DNA of 64,000 nucleotides, taken from positions 853,501 through 917,500 of the forward strand of contig CM029126.1 in NCBI GenBank assembly GCA_016859345.1. Reading direction: 5' to 3'. Below are positions 1 through 10,889 of the stretch, piece after piece. The stretch comes from Istiophorus platypterus. Lineage: Eukaryota > Chordata > Actinopteri > Istiophoriformes > Istiophoridae. The notes under the pieces were generated by a model. The model was not told the DNA's origin. It saw only the letters and a list, made by a program, of their open reading frames with translations, and searched no databases. A program made the position numbers and the translations under genes. Numbering within the stretch: position 1 is the stretch's first letter; every line of letters starts with the position of its first letter.

Positions 1-3000
1 GGAAGGCGGCCCAGCCCGGCCAGCCGCCCACAGAGTGGACACAAAGGAAGGCGACGAGCAGAGCCACCTGGAAAAAGAACGCAGAAAGAGGACACCGAGC
101 AAATGTTAATTATTAAACCCTGGATCACCTGTCATACTTACCTGTCATAATTCTTATCGTCTACAAACTCAGCGTGCGATCCAGAACCATCAGTGTGTTC
201 GTCCGTCTCTCAACACTCTCTGACTTCCCTTTTCTATCTGTGGCTCTCAGCTCTGAGCCCATTAGTTCCTACTGAAGATGGAAATTAAAAAAAAAAAAAA
301 ACAAAACACGTCATAGATCTATTATTTCATTTTTAAAAAAGGCTCAGTTGTTTGGCCACTTCCACTTTTATCAGGCAAAGATACTGACTGAGCTAAATGG
401 GGAAAGTAAGATGATAAAACAGGGCTTTGTTGGGGACTATGTTTAGCAGAGGATGAATCCACATTTGGTGCTGTAGTGAGAGTTTACAGCAGCAGGACTG
501 TGTGTGTGACTGAGTCTTAATGTGGGAGTGTGTGTGTTCATTGTGGTGAAGGAACATGTCTGCCAGTGTTTTAATGGTTCTCTGTGGCTCAGAGGAAAAC
601 AGATACATCAGGCTGTCTCACACACACACACGCACACGCACACATGCGCACACACACACACACACACAAACACACACACGCACGCGCGTTAGTAGGAGAC
701 GTTCAGTGTTGGTTTGACTCTGTGCATCACATCTATTGACAAGAAGAAAGAAAGCAGGAACATACCGATTATCTCTGGACTGATACTTTAGATATCTCAC
801 ACATCAAAGAACATCAGAGATGCATCCTGTAAATCTATTATCATCATGACAGGCAGAGAAGTTCAAACTCAGCCAACGATCAGCAGCAACATTAAAACCA
901 TTTACCAGGTGTAAAGGGGCTAAATATAAATTAAAAAAAACCTTCAAAAACCAACTGAAATCATCTGAACGTGAAGAAATAACATTTTGATGGTGCATCG
1001 ATATCTGTGTGCTATAGAGTTTGCCTGCTAACCAGCTAGCCCCCACCTGCTAACCAGCTAGCCCCCACCTTCCTCCACCTTCCTCCACCTCTCATGGCTC
1101 CTCCTCTACTCCCTCCACCACCCAGTCTCTCTGACTGGGTGTGAAACAATAGCTTGAGACACCAGTCGACCAGGTAAACCTGTGTGCAGGTGTGGGGGCA
1201 CCAAAGAGTGAATTCCCTCCTTTCTCACAATAGGGGTGGAAACCCCACCTTTCTGGTAATATGCTGCCCCCTATGGGTTTGGAGTATGAATTGGACAGTT
1301 GACCAGCTCTTACACATTATCCCCTTTAATACTACCAGATACTGTTTCACTAAACCTAGAGCGGATTAAGCCTGGATTTATCAGTTCTCCCGGCTAAAGT
1401 TAGTCGGGACTCGGTTCCACTAAAGCAGTGGAGCATTAGTTACCATGGAGATTCATCCCGTGGAGCCAACCCGGTCCGGACCAGGCTAAGAGCCAGGCTT
1501 GGTTGATCTTATTGTGTTAAGGTCGACACCCATTGGTGCCGTCTGACGCTCGTCAAAAGCGTCAGGGTTCATTTATACGGGGCGACGCCCCCTGGTGGAG
1601 TTCAGAACACGGAGCGTCGTGTCCATAGAAACGTCTGGTTCTAATTAGATCAACGTGTTTTTACCGTCTTCAACAGTTTCAGCAACTTTTCTGGCTCCGA
1701 GGGTTAAAATCATCGCTTTTCTTTCCTCTGCAACCGTTGTCACAAGTAAACAAAACTAACCAACGCTACACAGCTGATGTAGCAAGTAGTCAACTAATGA
1801 GAACAATGACTTATTGGCACATTAATATACAGCTGATATTGTCAGTTAACCCATAAGAACCACTGGTGACACGGGTGTCATAAACCCAGATGATGGTGCA
1901 TTAGTGGGACATTATAGTTTTTTCAATCTTCCCCACAATTTTCTTCTATGGAAACATGAGACTGAGCTGTTCTGAGTTAAAACTGCACTGAAACACTACG
2001 TTTCACTGATTTTTTTTAAACTATAGCCAAATAATAATGCCTTGTTTTCAACTGTTTTTGACGGCAACAACATCTTTGGATTATGAGGAAGGGAAACATA
2101 TTATTCGAAAGAAAGGAAAGAGGAACGACTGTTAAAACAGAGCCAGAAAAGATCTGGCGGACGTTAGCGACCAACTGCAAGTTTCAGTGGCTAAATATAT
2201 AATTAACTAACACAGATCTGGTCTGACTCTGTCGTAATTAATAAAACCCTGAACGTCCCTGTTTCAGAATCACTTAAACCTGGTTTGACACAGCTGCACC
2301 TGTTCGTCCAGGCTCCGCCTCCGTGAGACGTAAAGACCCAGGACGAGCGGATCAGGCTAAGTCGAGTTCAGCTTTTTACATTATCTTGATTTATTAGCTC
2401 TACTTTTGTGAAACAGCCCTGAGTTACCGGTTTTAATGCTGTGGTTGTGGTGTGCTGATATCTGTGCACACAGTAAATTTATATAAGTGTGTGTGTAAAT
2501 TATTCAGCAGCCGTTCCAATAATCACGTTATCGCCTCGTCATTTTTTAAGTAAAAATAAAACAATCTCTGATTTCAGCTTCTCAAATTCAGGATTTGAGA
2601 TTATTTCCATTGTCAAATATGATAATTAATCAAATATCTTTGGGTTCCGAGTGTTGGTTGGATAAAATAAAGCTACTTAAATTCACGAGTTTAGTCTTTA
2701 GGAAATTATAGCAGGAAATTTTTAATAATTTAAAAGGAAGAAAATTTTAACAATAAATCAAGAAAATAATCAGCATATTAAGAGATACTGAAAATAATGT
2801 TCCTTGCATCCTTAATGTTGAGGCTTTCATTTGGTTTCTGGGAAACTGTGGCGGTATGTTCCACTTTTTTACACCTTATTGATCAAATGACTCATCGGTC
2901 AACCGACATATCGATCACCAGATAAATGGGTCAATCAATAATAACAATAACAATGATGGATAAAATATCGGTAAGGTGGAAGCCTGTGATCGATAATTAT

Positions 3001-3424
3001 TCAAGCTGACGGTAAACCGAGGCCGCTGGAGCATCAGCGGCAGAGCTCCACCTCCGCCCGGTTACGACAGGACGCCAATTTCGATACTTTTTCCAGAAAG
3101 TCCGAGCTAAAGTGAAGCTAACGGCTCCGCCTGCTAGTCGAAGCCCGGAGGGTGAGTGGGTGTGGACGAGCCGCCGCCGAGCCCCGCCGAGCCCCGCCGA
3201 GCCCCCGCCGAGCCGCCGCCGAGCCCCGCTGAGCCCCCGCTGAGCCCCGCCGAGCCCCGCCTAAACTCCGGCTAAACTCCGGCTAAACTCCGGCTCAACC
3301 TGCGCGTCCTCACCATCTGCCCGATCTTGAGCAGTCCCGGGATGGTGCGGGTGTAGCCCGTGTTGAGGAGGCCGTCGCCGGACGTCCTGGTCGTGGTGGT
3401 GGTGCTGATGACGGTGTGCGACAT
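1..3424 (-). CDS. cmtm7: CMTM7-like MARVEL-domain membrane protein, first two coding exons (partial)
   Basis: Seen: exon 1 runs 3424 down to 3314 (37 codons, starts MSHTVIS, ends LLKIGQM) and stops at a GTGAGG donor in phase 0. Exon 2 begins at 67 after a CTTTTTCCAG acceptor and reads VALLVAFLCVHS to the window edge in the same phase. Family: CMTM proteins have a short cytosolic tail and a four-helix MARVEL domain. Human CMTM7 has the similar order LLKVAQM followed by VTLLIAFICV, so the exon junction falls just before the first membrane helix. CMTM7 has been linked to receptor trafficking and B-cell biology. Inference: a cmtm7 orthologue. CMTM8 also has an SHTV start but differs around the first helix. 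The Thr run near the N-terminus is uncharged and probably disordered. The rest of the gene lies to the left. Confidence 0.75.
418..580. repeat. Fish interspersed repeat, copy 1
   Basis: The blocks ggggactat, ggatgaatccacatttggtg and gtgtgtgactgagtct occur in the same order as at 22500-22770, where they read with substitutions and an expanded TG tract. The two stretches are copies of one dispersed element. It resembles a common percomorph repeat, but I cannot name the family with certainty. Confidence 0.5.
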
Positions 3425-3570
3425 GCTGACGGGGCCCGGCGCCGGTGAAGCGGCTCCTCCGACGGCTCCGACTGCGGCAGAGACTCCGGCGTCGCTCGCT
3501 CACGGTGCGTCGGAGCGCTGACGACGTCAAGGTGGACGCCGTGAGCAGACACTGACTTCCGGGGACGGGT
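3000..3570 (-). promoter_or_regulatory. CpG-rich promoter and 5' region of the CMTM7-like gene
   Basis: This is one of two clearly CpG-dense stretches in the window. It spans the first coding exon and the sequence upstream of it on the minus strand. It contains a GACGTCA element at 3523-3529 that resembles a CRE half palindrome. No TATA box is evident, which fits a CpG-island promoter. Transcription start not determined. Confidence 0.5.
3165..3295. repeat. GC-rich minisatellite, GAGCCCCGCC-type units
   Basis: Roughly ten imperfect copies of a 10-12 base unit (gagccccgcc, with c-rich variants) are followed by three copies of ggctaaactcc. The array lies just inside intron 1, within about 20 bases of the exon 1 donor. 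Confidence 0.8.
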
Positions 3571-5251
3571 TTCAGAATAAAAGAAATCAAAGCCTAAACG
3601 CTCTCACCGTGACTTTTTCAGAGGGTAAATAATTATAAATAAACGGTGGATATTTATATTTGATTAAAAAAATACCGCAGGTAAAGGCGTTAAATTTGAT
3701 TAAATATGAGCTAAAAAACAGAATTTAATTGTGGCTGTAAAATAATGATTAATTAATTTTTAAAGGATAATAAAGGCGATTTTCTACGTTTTTTTTTCCA
3801 ATTGGCAGAAAATCACATGAAAACACCAAAACAATCAAAACGTAATTGTCGTTGTTTCTGCCTGACAGGAAATTCTCAGTTCATCTTAGCAGGGGACATT
3901 CATTACTTTTGTTTTTTTTCCCTTTGACGATAAAAAATGTGTTTGATAAAATGATCATTACATGTACCAACTGATTATATTTCATGTTTTCATATCATCA
4001 GTGAATTCTGATCAATAGTTACATTTTAGATGCTTTCATCACAATTAATTTTCCTCTAATAAACAGTATTTTCTACCACTGGCAGTGAAAAGTGTAATAA
4101 CTGCATTAAGCATCAGCTTTATTTACAGATCAAATATTGAGTTTGTGTGAGTTTTGTAAAGTTTACTATCATAAGGGTTATGATATAGAATATAGATGAT
4201 ATAGATATAGAATAGTGAGATTGCGGATGTAGACGAATTAATACAATCAGCACTGGTTTTAATTACAGCAGAGACTTCAAGTAAATTCATGACAGAAACT
4301 AACCACATCCCTTTTCAGACAACATAAAGAGAGTTTTTGTGCCTTTACTTTGAAGCAAACATCCTGTCTGTCCTAGAGGTTGAGAGCATGTTTTTTGACT
4401 GGTGTGTGTGTGTGTGGGGGGGGGGGGGGTGTCAGGAAACACTGCAGCAGCAGCAAAAGCAGCAGTTCTGGGTGTGAAAGCTTCTGGAGGCCCAGAGAAA
4501 CACAACGATGCTCCATTGTTCTCCGATCAGGGGGGACAACAGAGGGGCTGCGGTCAGGACCTTTCTCTTCACACCAACACACATCTCACACACCCCACAC
4601 ACACAGGACAGACTGTTCCAGCACACTCACGTCACGGAGGACGGACTGGGAGTGTGTCCTGACCACCAGGTCCGTTCTGGGTCCGGTTCCACGGCAGTAA
4701 AATACCCGGTCCTGTTAAGTTCTGCAGCCAACAAGTCCCTCATCCTTCAGTCATTTTCTCCCTGAGCTCATTTGCCTCTTTGTGCCTCTAGAGGTATCGT
4801 GGGGGGGTGGGGCGTGGGATGGGGGGGCAGACTGTGTTAAGACTCACAGTTAAAGTTCTGAGTCTTGGCACTAACAAAATCGGATTTAGCTGGAATAGCT
4901 GCTGTAACTCTTAATATCATACGGCAACTGACAGATTATGAGACAACGGGCCCATTGACATGTAAAAGGGCCCCCACCCCTCCTAGACAGGATGCAGGAC
5001 CCCCCCAGACTGAGCGTTCCAGTCAGTTAGCATCTCTCTACAGTTGTTTTGTATCTCTGGGGTTGTTAGACTGACTTTCTCAGTGGGGTGGAGGGGTAGG
5101 GAGGGGGCACATCCTGTCGACCTCAGTGGCCTAAGTAGGTTGCTCTGTTGTCATGGGGACGTTTTGTCATGTTTTTAAAGGAGGATGAGATGTTTTCATA
5201 TATTTTGTCCGAATGATTAAAAAGAAGCGAATTTCAGGCTTGAAACAAAAA

Positions 5252-5280
5252 TGAATGGCCAAAAGTATGTGGACACCTTA
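5252..5280 (+). mobile_element. Terminal fragment of a teleost DNA element (GGCCAAAAGTATGTGGACA)
   Basis: Reads aatggccaaaagtatgtgg then acacc, the best preserved of three such termini here. Sequence to its right may be the decayed element body, but it is not identifiable by eye. Confidence 0.55.
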
Positions 5281-6274
5281 AATGCAACAATTGATTCTGT
5301 CTGTATTTTACCTGTAATCAGTACCAACTTACGCAGCTCTTTTAACCAAAGTCCAAGTCAATGTAATGACCCAAGAGTTCATCGGTTTCCCTCTGTAAAT
5401 TCTGCTTTAATGAGCAACGACATCCACGGTTTTTTCACTCTGCTGTTGTTCGGTCGAGTGTGGTCTGAAAGCCGAAGGCTCCGACAGATCCATTACACCG
5501 TCAGCATGGCTGACCCGTCACCGGTTCACCCAGGGTGAATGTACAGGACATTCGGGCCCCCTTCGTGGTCACTGTTTAAACCTTAGAGATGATCCAATGG
5601 CACCGCAGTAAAACACGGTGAGTCACTGGCTGAGTGTCTGGATGAGCCTCCTGAATTTCTAACTAAAAGGCTCCCACTGCTCCTATTAATTATTGAAGGT
5701 GCAGCCTCAATAGCTCTAGACCTGGAGGAGACAAGGTGTGGAGCGAGAGCAGGGAGAAGCCAGGCCACCTGCCGGGACCTGGACCCGGATCGGGTTCACC
5801 CCTGGCAGGTGACTCAGCTTCACCGGATGTCTCTCTCTGGAAGTGGCTCATAGAATCCTCCATCCTTCGCCAACTTTTCCAATTTGTAATACCTCATTTT
5901 GGAAACATGAATAATTTACAAAACTCCTGTCAACTGGAGTGTAAACATGTATCTTGGCAGAGAACGAGGCTGGTTGTGCTACACGCACCAGGATCCAGGA
6001 CTGGGTCTGATCTCAGAAACACCAAAAGCAGTAAGGGCTCCTTGTTTTGGGATCATAGAGCTTAGTCGTGTTCGGGGGGGGCGCGCAGTGCAGGAGAACC
6101 ATCTGAGTGGGGGCTGGTATTAGTAGTAGTTGGATGGGTGGTGGCAGGAGCTTTACATAGTGAAACAAAGAGCTAACACATCAGTAATGTTAGACTCCAG
6201 ACTGTCCCTCCAGTCGCTGGGAGATGGTCCTGGGGGGTCCCAAGGAAGAGCTCAGGGAGGCAGCCCGTCTTATA

Positions 6275-6475
6275 TGGAGGGTAACCAGACGATAACCAGA
6301 CGATAACCAGACGACAACAAGACGTTAACCGGATGATAACGAGAAGTTAACCAGATGTTAACCAGACATTAACCAGACAATGAGACGTTAACGAGATGTT
6401 AGCCAGATTAACTAGATTAACCAGTTGTTGACAAGACATTAACCAGACGTTAACCAGGCGATAACCAGCACAGTA
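6275..6475. repeat. Degenerate minisatellite, unit like taaccagacgt
   Basis: About 16-18 units of 10-11 bases (gataaccagac, gttaaccagac, attaaccagac). The first three are nearly identical and the rest drift, which suggests expansion from one edge. Confidence 0.8.
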
Positions 6476-6941
6476 TCACACAGCTTCTTCCCTGAGCTCT
6501 TCTATGGTACCTTTATTCTCTCTGATATTAGAAAAAGTCGAAGTTAAAGTTCTGCCTGAGCAAAAGCAGCAGAAAATGTTTGGTACCAAAGGTTTCACTG
6601 TCAATGGCCCCTTTGGTTCCTGAGGAGCAGTGACATGAGAAACAATTGTCGTCTACGACGGCAGGTTTTTCTACAGTGGCCTGCTTCGTTACCATGGAGA
6701 TGGAACAACAGATGCTTCACACTTTCAGCCACATCCTGTGGCCACAAAGTGGTTAAGGCACACATACACACACACACACACACAATTACACACACGCTCA
6801 CACACAGCAGCGGCAGCAGGAAGTGTTATTGAAAGCAGCTTCTGGACTAAAAAACATTAACTGATCTGGATTCTGTTTGTCGGATCAAACCAACCTGAGG
6901 ACCATTGAGCTTAAAAGAAAGGTCTGACAATGAGCGCGCGC

Positions 6942-6974
<33 letters not shown>

Positions 6975-7599
6975 CGGATGTGAGTTTCAGCAGTGTCAAA
7001 TGCCGGTGAAGAGCTGCAGCAAAAGCCTCAGATGCACCACAGGCAGCCACCGCTCTCACCAAACCACAGAGGGTTTTCTGGGGTTTTCAGAGCGCTGCGT
7101 GTGAAGCAGGGTTTACGGTATGAGAAACCTTTCCTGGAGACAGGGCTCGATACAGGTAGAGGCGACCTGATTGGCTGGGCTGAACCATCGAAGGGCAGAA
7201 ATAAGAGACGCTGGACAGGGAAGCTCCAACGCTGATATTGATCTAAACCATGTTTGAAAGCGTTTATACGTTTATTAGCTTCTGCTCTGGTTTTCTAGGT
7301 TTTGATACAAACATATTTTGAGCGTCTCTCCCAGGAGCTAACGTCTGTTGTCGACTCTTCCTTGTGTTAATGTTATTTTCACTGTTGGCATCAACACACA
7401 TTTTGGCCCAGTTCTGAATCTGACAAATTAAACTCTCATTGTGAGATGATGCTGCACCGGGTGTTCAGTCCCTCAGACACCCCCTGCTGGAGGACGTAAA
7501 TTCACACAGCACCTCAGCTCCTCAACCGGCTGAAGAATGACAGCAAACAAACAATAAGAGCTACAATCAATTATTAACTACACAAATTTAGTGAAATTT

Positions 7600-7746
7600 T
7601 TGTGAGGAGGAGGAGGTGGAGGTGGAGGAGGGGGAGGAGGAGGAGGAGGTGTGGAGGTGGAGGTGGAGGTGGAGGAGGAGGGGGAGGAGGAGGAGGAGGA
7701 GGAAGTGGAGGTGGAGGCAGAGGAGGAGGAGGAGGAGGAGGAGGAG
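7600..7746. repeat. GGA/GGT purine-rich simple repeat
   Basis: About 145 bases almost purely purine on the plus strand, with mixed gga, ggtgga and gggga units. It lies just downstream of the membrane segment of the decayed siglec copy, so it falls in or just past what would be that gene's tail. The long proline or serine ORFs here come from the repeat. Confidence 0.9.
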
Positions 7747-7839
7747 TGCCATGGTTGAAACAAACAATACCTAAAACTTGGCACAGAGCAGGAGGTGTAC
7801 TGATACCAAAAACATCCGGTAAGCCGGTAAACAACGACC

Positions 7840-8790
7840 CCTGTAGAGATGATCAGCAGCAGGAGGCCGCACACAGTCGGCGTTAGCATCAGAGTATCGG
7901 TGGTTGGATACGTCGTCTCTGCTTCACCCAGCTCGCTCTCCGCAGGCACAGAGCACAGAGCTGGTCAGGCGGTCCAGACCGGACCGAGAGGTCGGGAACG
8001 ATTCACTCTCAGGCGCCTGGAGGCCAACAGCCAGACCACGTTGGGAAGTGGTCGGCCCTCCACCTCACACTCCAGCCTCCTGGGGGCGCTGTCTGATCCA
8101 GAGGGAGTCTTCACCATGGACAGTCTCAGGATTTGGGGTTTACCTGCCATCAAACTTCAAAAGCTTTAACATGACGCAGTCTGGTAAAAATCCTTGACCT
8201 CTTCTCTGACTCTTTACTGCAAGTTTTTAAAAAATTAATTGTTTGGCTTCAGTGGATATAGAAGGAATTGCACTCTTTTTATTTCACCAACTTGTTATTG
8301 TGACAAAATATGAGACAATGAAACCAAACATTTCTGAGCCGACTATTAGTCAAAAAGCTCTTTTCATCAGTGCATGAAAAGTAAACCTTTAAAATGTGTC
8401 ATACCTGTGAACTTTACAAGGTTTTTACACCGTTCTCTTTTTTTTTTCCACATCGGTCTCCCTGTTGTCTTTATGTATATGTTTTTACTTGATATACTTG
8501 TTTCATTAAAGTCAGTAAAACACAGACCTTTGTTTCCCTTCGCCCATTTCTTGTTTTCAGTCTCACAGGTTAAACCTTCTGAGTGTTGTGCTGCAATGTC
8601 ATGTAGAGGGAGAAGCTGAAAACTGGCATTTTGATGTTTTGAGTTTTTTTCACAAAATTTATTTCATTTGAAAAATCACTTTATACATTATGTCTCTATG
8701 TGGTTATAAGATTATAATTAGAAAGTAAAAATGATGGCTTGTACTTGCGGTTTCACCGACTCCCACTTACGGATGGGTGCTGGGGGAGTC

Positions 8791-8821
<31 letters not shown>

Positions 8822-9924
8822 ACACCCCAATTAGAGGGTGTTAACATTTTTCTCTTTTCTATAAATACCTTGAGGTACAGATTCCTAAAGGATGGAGTCT
8901 GTGTTGGCTTTGGCCTTGAAAGGTTCAGGATGATTTAAAACTGTTGATTATGTGTTTTTGCCATCTTCAACACATGAAATGCAGATTTTTATAACTTTGA
9001 TAAGAAAGGTCAACATCAACACAAGCACTGATGTGGTTCATCACAGTCACATCCCCTAGTTTACAGAGCAGCACCTCCATAACTCCCAACTCATCGGTCA
9101 CAGAAAGCTGTATCTGTCTGTGGAGAGGACTCCGCCGGCCGTCCAGCTTCACTCGGCAGAAGAACGGTTCATCCTCAGTCAGCTCTACCTCCCTGATGCG
9201 GAGGGACACGTCTCCCAGCCGGGGATCTCCGTCCAGGGGATTCAATTAATTGATATCTTCATACAAAATCTGGTGAAGTCCACAGAAATTCCACTTCAGC
9301 CCCCCCAAACTAGTGCCCTCAAAAATTTTCCAGGAGAGTCATGCTCCAAATTTTTTTAGAAGTGAAAGTTACCGTTGAGTCAGACCGTGCATCTCTAACT
9401 ACCCATTTTTATGCTTTTGTTCTAAGTTTTCAGTCCATATATTAGTCTGGACGGAACTGGATGTAAACTGCAGCATCCCCAGATCATTTTTAGCACTAAA
9501 CTTTAAGGGGAAACTTTTCCAGTTTTACCCATCAAAGTGTAAATCTAAAGTGGTTTAAAATTCTTATGGATTGTGATGAACTGTAAAACTTCAACTAACT
9601 TAAAACTGTAAAACTCTGTGATCCTCTGACTTTTCCGCTAGTGCCATCATCAGGTCAACATTTCAGTTCATCCGATAGTTTTTCTAGAAGCTTTTCTTCT
9701 CTTGTGAATCCCCCAGAATCACAGGTTGACCCCTTAGAAATCCTGATTGTTGTCCTGACAAACTGTTTCCTTTAATGTAAAGCAGACAGGCTTTTATTAA
9801 ACACTAACAATGACAAACCAGACCTCTACAGCGTCACATGTTGGCTCCTGTCCCACCTGAGCTAAGAATCAAAGGTCTTACCTGTGACAGTCACAGACAG
9901 AAGGAGAAAGAACGGCTGCCACAT
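7840..9924 (-). pseudogene. Decayed SIGLEC15-like receptor, three recognisable exons
   Basis: Seen on the minus strand: a signal exon at 9924-9882 (MWQPFFLLLSVTVT, phase-1 GTAAGA donor); a V-set remnant at about 9275-9096 containing RLGDVSLRI and FFCRVKLDG; and a C2 plus membrane exon from 8143 after a GATGGCAG acceptor, with LECEVEG, VVWLLAS, ELGEAETTY and a hydrophobic run TPTVCGLLLLIISTGVVVY. Exon order and phases match the intact gene at 10890-13205. Damage: TAA at 9246-9248 inside the V-set frame; the V-set donor reads ATGAGT instead of GTGAGT at 9094-9089; TGA at 7965-7967 in the C2 frame, with the Trp-to-Cys spacing shortened to about 26 residues; and no first V-set half with its N-terminal Cys was found. 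The membrane run lacks the Lys of SIGLEC15. Inference: a dead duplicate. A heavily respliced gene is less likely. Confidence 0.7.
8788..8826. repeat. C-run followed by CA repeat
   Basis: A run of about 17 C followed by about nine CA units, inside the V-set/C2 intron of the decayed siglec copy. Confidence 0.9.
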
Positions 9925-10889
9925 TCTCAGGCTTTTGTGGAGACACTTCAGTCCCTCAAACTAAAATAGCAGATGAGGAAGATCCTGAAATGTGAAATGT
10001 GTCACTAGAAACCCAGAATTTCCTGCTAGTTTTAAAGAGATAGATGTAAAAGAGGCGAATGTGAAAGAAACTGCACTGGGGTTCGACATGGGCCCATCAA
10101 ATGGAGGATAGAGCAGGTAGAGGGACGGTGGACGTTTACAGATAGACAAGCAGCTGAGACTGACTTCGTGAGGCCGAGGGGAAGCAGACAGACTCCTGAA
10201 CATCGTCATTTATATACTGTTATTATAAAAATATTGATTACAGCCACTTTAAAGTCTGATGTCCTGCTGATGTTGCAGTCCACAGGTTTCAGTAATATGA
10301 AAGAAGAATCAACACCCCGATGATTTTTCTCTTCTTAGAACTGGACCAGCTGTGGAGTGAAACATGTGAAGTCTGTTCTGAGGGTCAATAAAAAGCCAAA
10401 GGCTTCAGCATCTGGGGAGCAGGAATGGGATCAGGGTATTTCATGGAGATCTGACTCTTGGTCAGTTAGATGTCTGCCTCTGGCTGTCTGACAAAGTTTG
10501 TACCCAAAAACAAGACTGAGCCAGTAATTTCACATCCTGATGTTCAGAATTCAAAAAGTGATTTTTTTGTGTTTGTCTTTTCAAAGGCCTCAGGGGTCAA
10601 ATTATTTCTGGGTCTAGTGCTATAGGGGCCCGAAGGTCAAACGCACACGGTTCATCTTTGTCTTGTCGGTGTTTAATCAAGCCCACAGTTACGTGTGGTT
10701 GTGTCCAAATAATCAAAGGCTCTCTAATTTTGCTGTAACTTACAGGAAGAAAACTGATTTCCTGTTGTTACATGAAGCAAATATAGAAGAAAGACTGGTG
10801 GTGTCTGGAGGCACTGAGTCACGTACATGACACACACTCACACACATTCACATTATACCTTGTTGTGTGGTTTCCTCCGTTGTCTCACC
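9925..10889. promoter_or_regulatory. Shared divergent intergenic region between the two siglec genes
   Basis: The two ATG codons, at 9924 on minus and 10890 on plus, face away from each other across about 965 bases. Promoters of both copies must lie here or be partly shared. I see no clear TATA box and no CpG island. A short CA tract lies at 10829-10850. Confidence 0.45.

Larger units (their letters stand above)
68..3313 (-). other. Intron 1 of the CMTM7-like gene
   Basis: It is bounded by the GTGAGG donor at 3313 and the TTTTTCCAG acceptor ending at 68. It contains a fish-type interspersed repeat near 418-580, CA repeats at 620-690, a 22-23 bp tandem duplication at about 1025-1069, a decayed sequence at 1350-1500 and 2270-2380 that may be ends of a mobile element, and a GC-rich minisatellite at 3170-3290. 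I see no exon in it. Confidence 0.6.
3571..7573. other. Intergenic region
   Basis: I found no supported gene. It holds a TG/G run at 4402-4429, a repeat terminus with GGCCAAAAGTATGTGGACA at 5259-5277, a degenerate 10-11 bp minisatellite at 6275-6470, and CA/TG tracts at 6762-6800 and 6941-6971. Confidence 0.6.

Noticed and set aside
7574..7949. Poly-Pro, poly-Ser and poly-Gly open frames
   Set aside because: Products of the GGA/GGT repeat; only the upstream ELGEAETTY and membrane part belongs to the decayed siglec copy.
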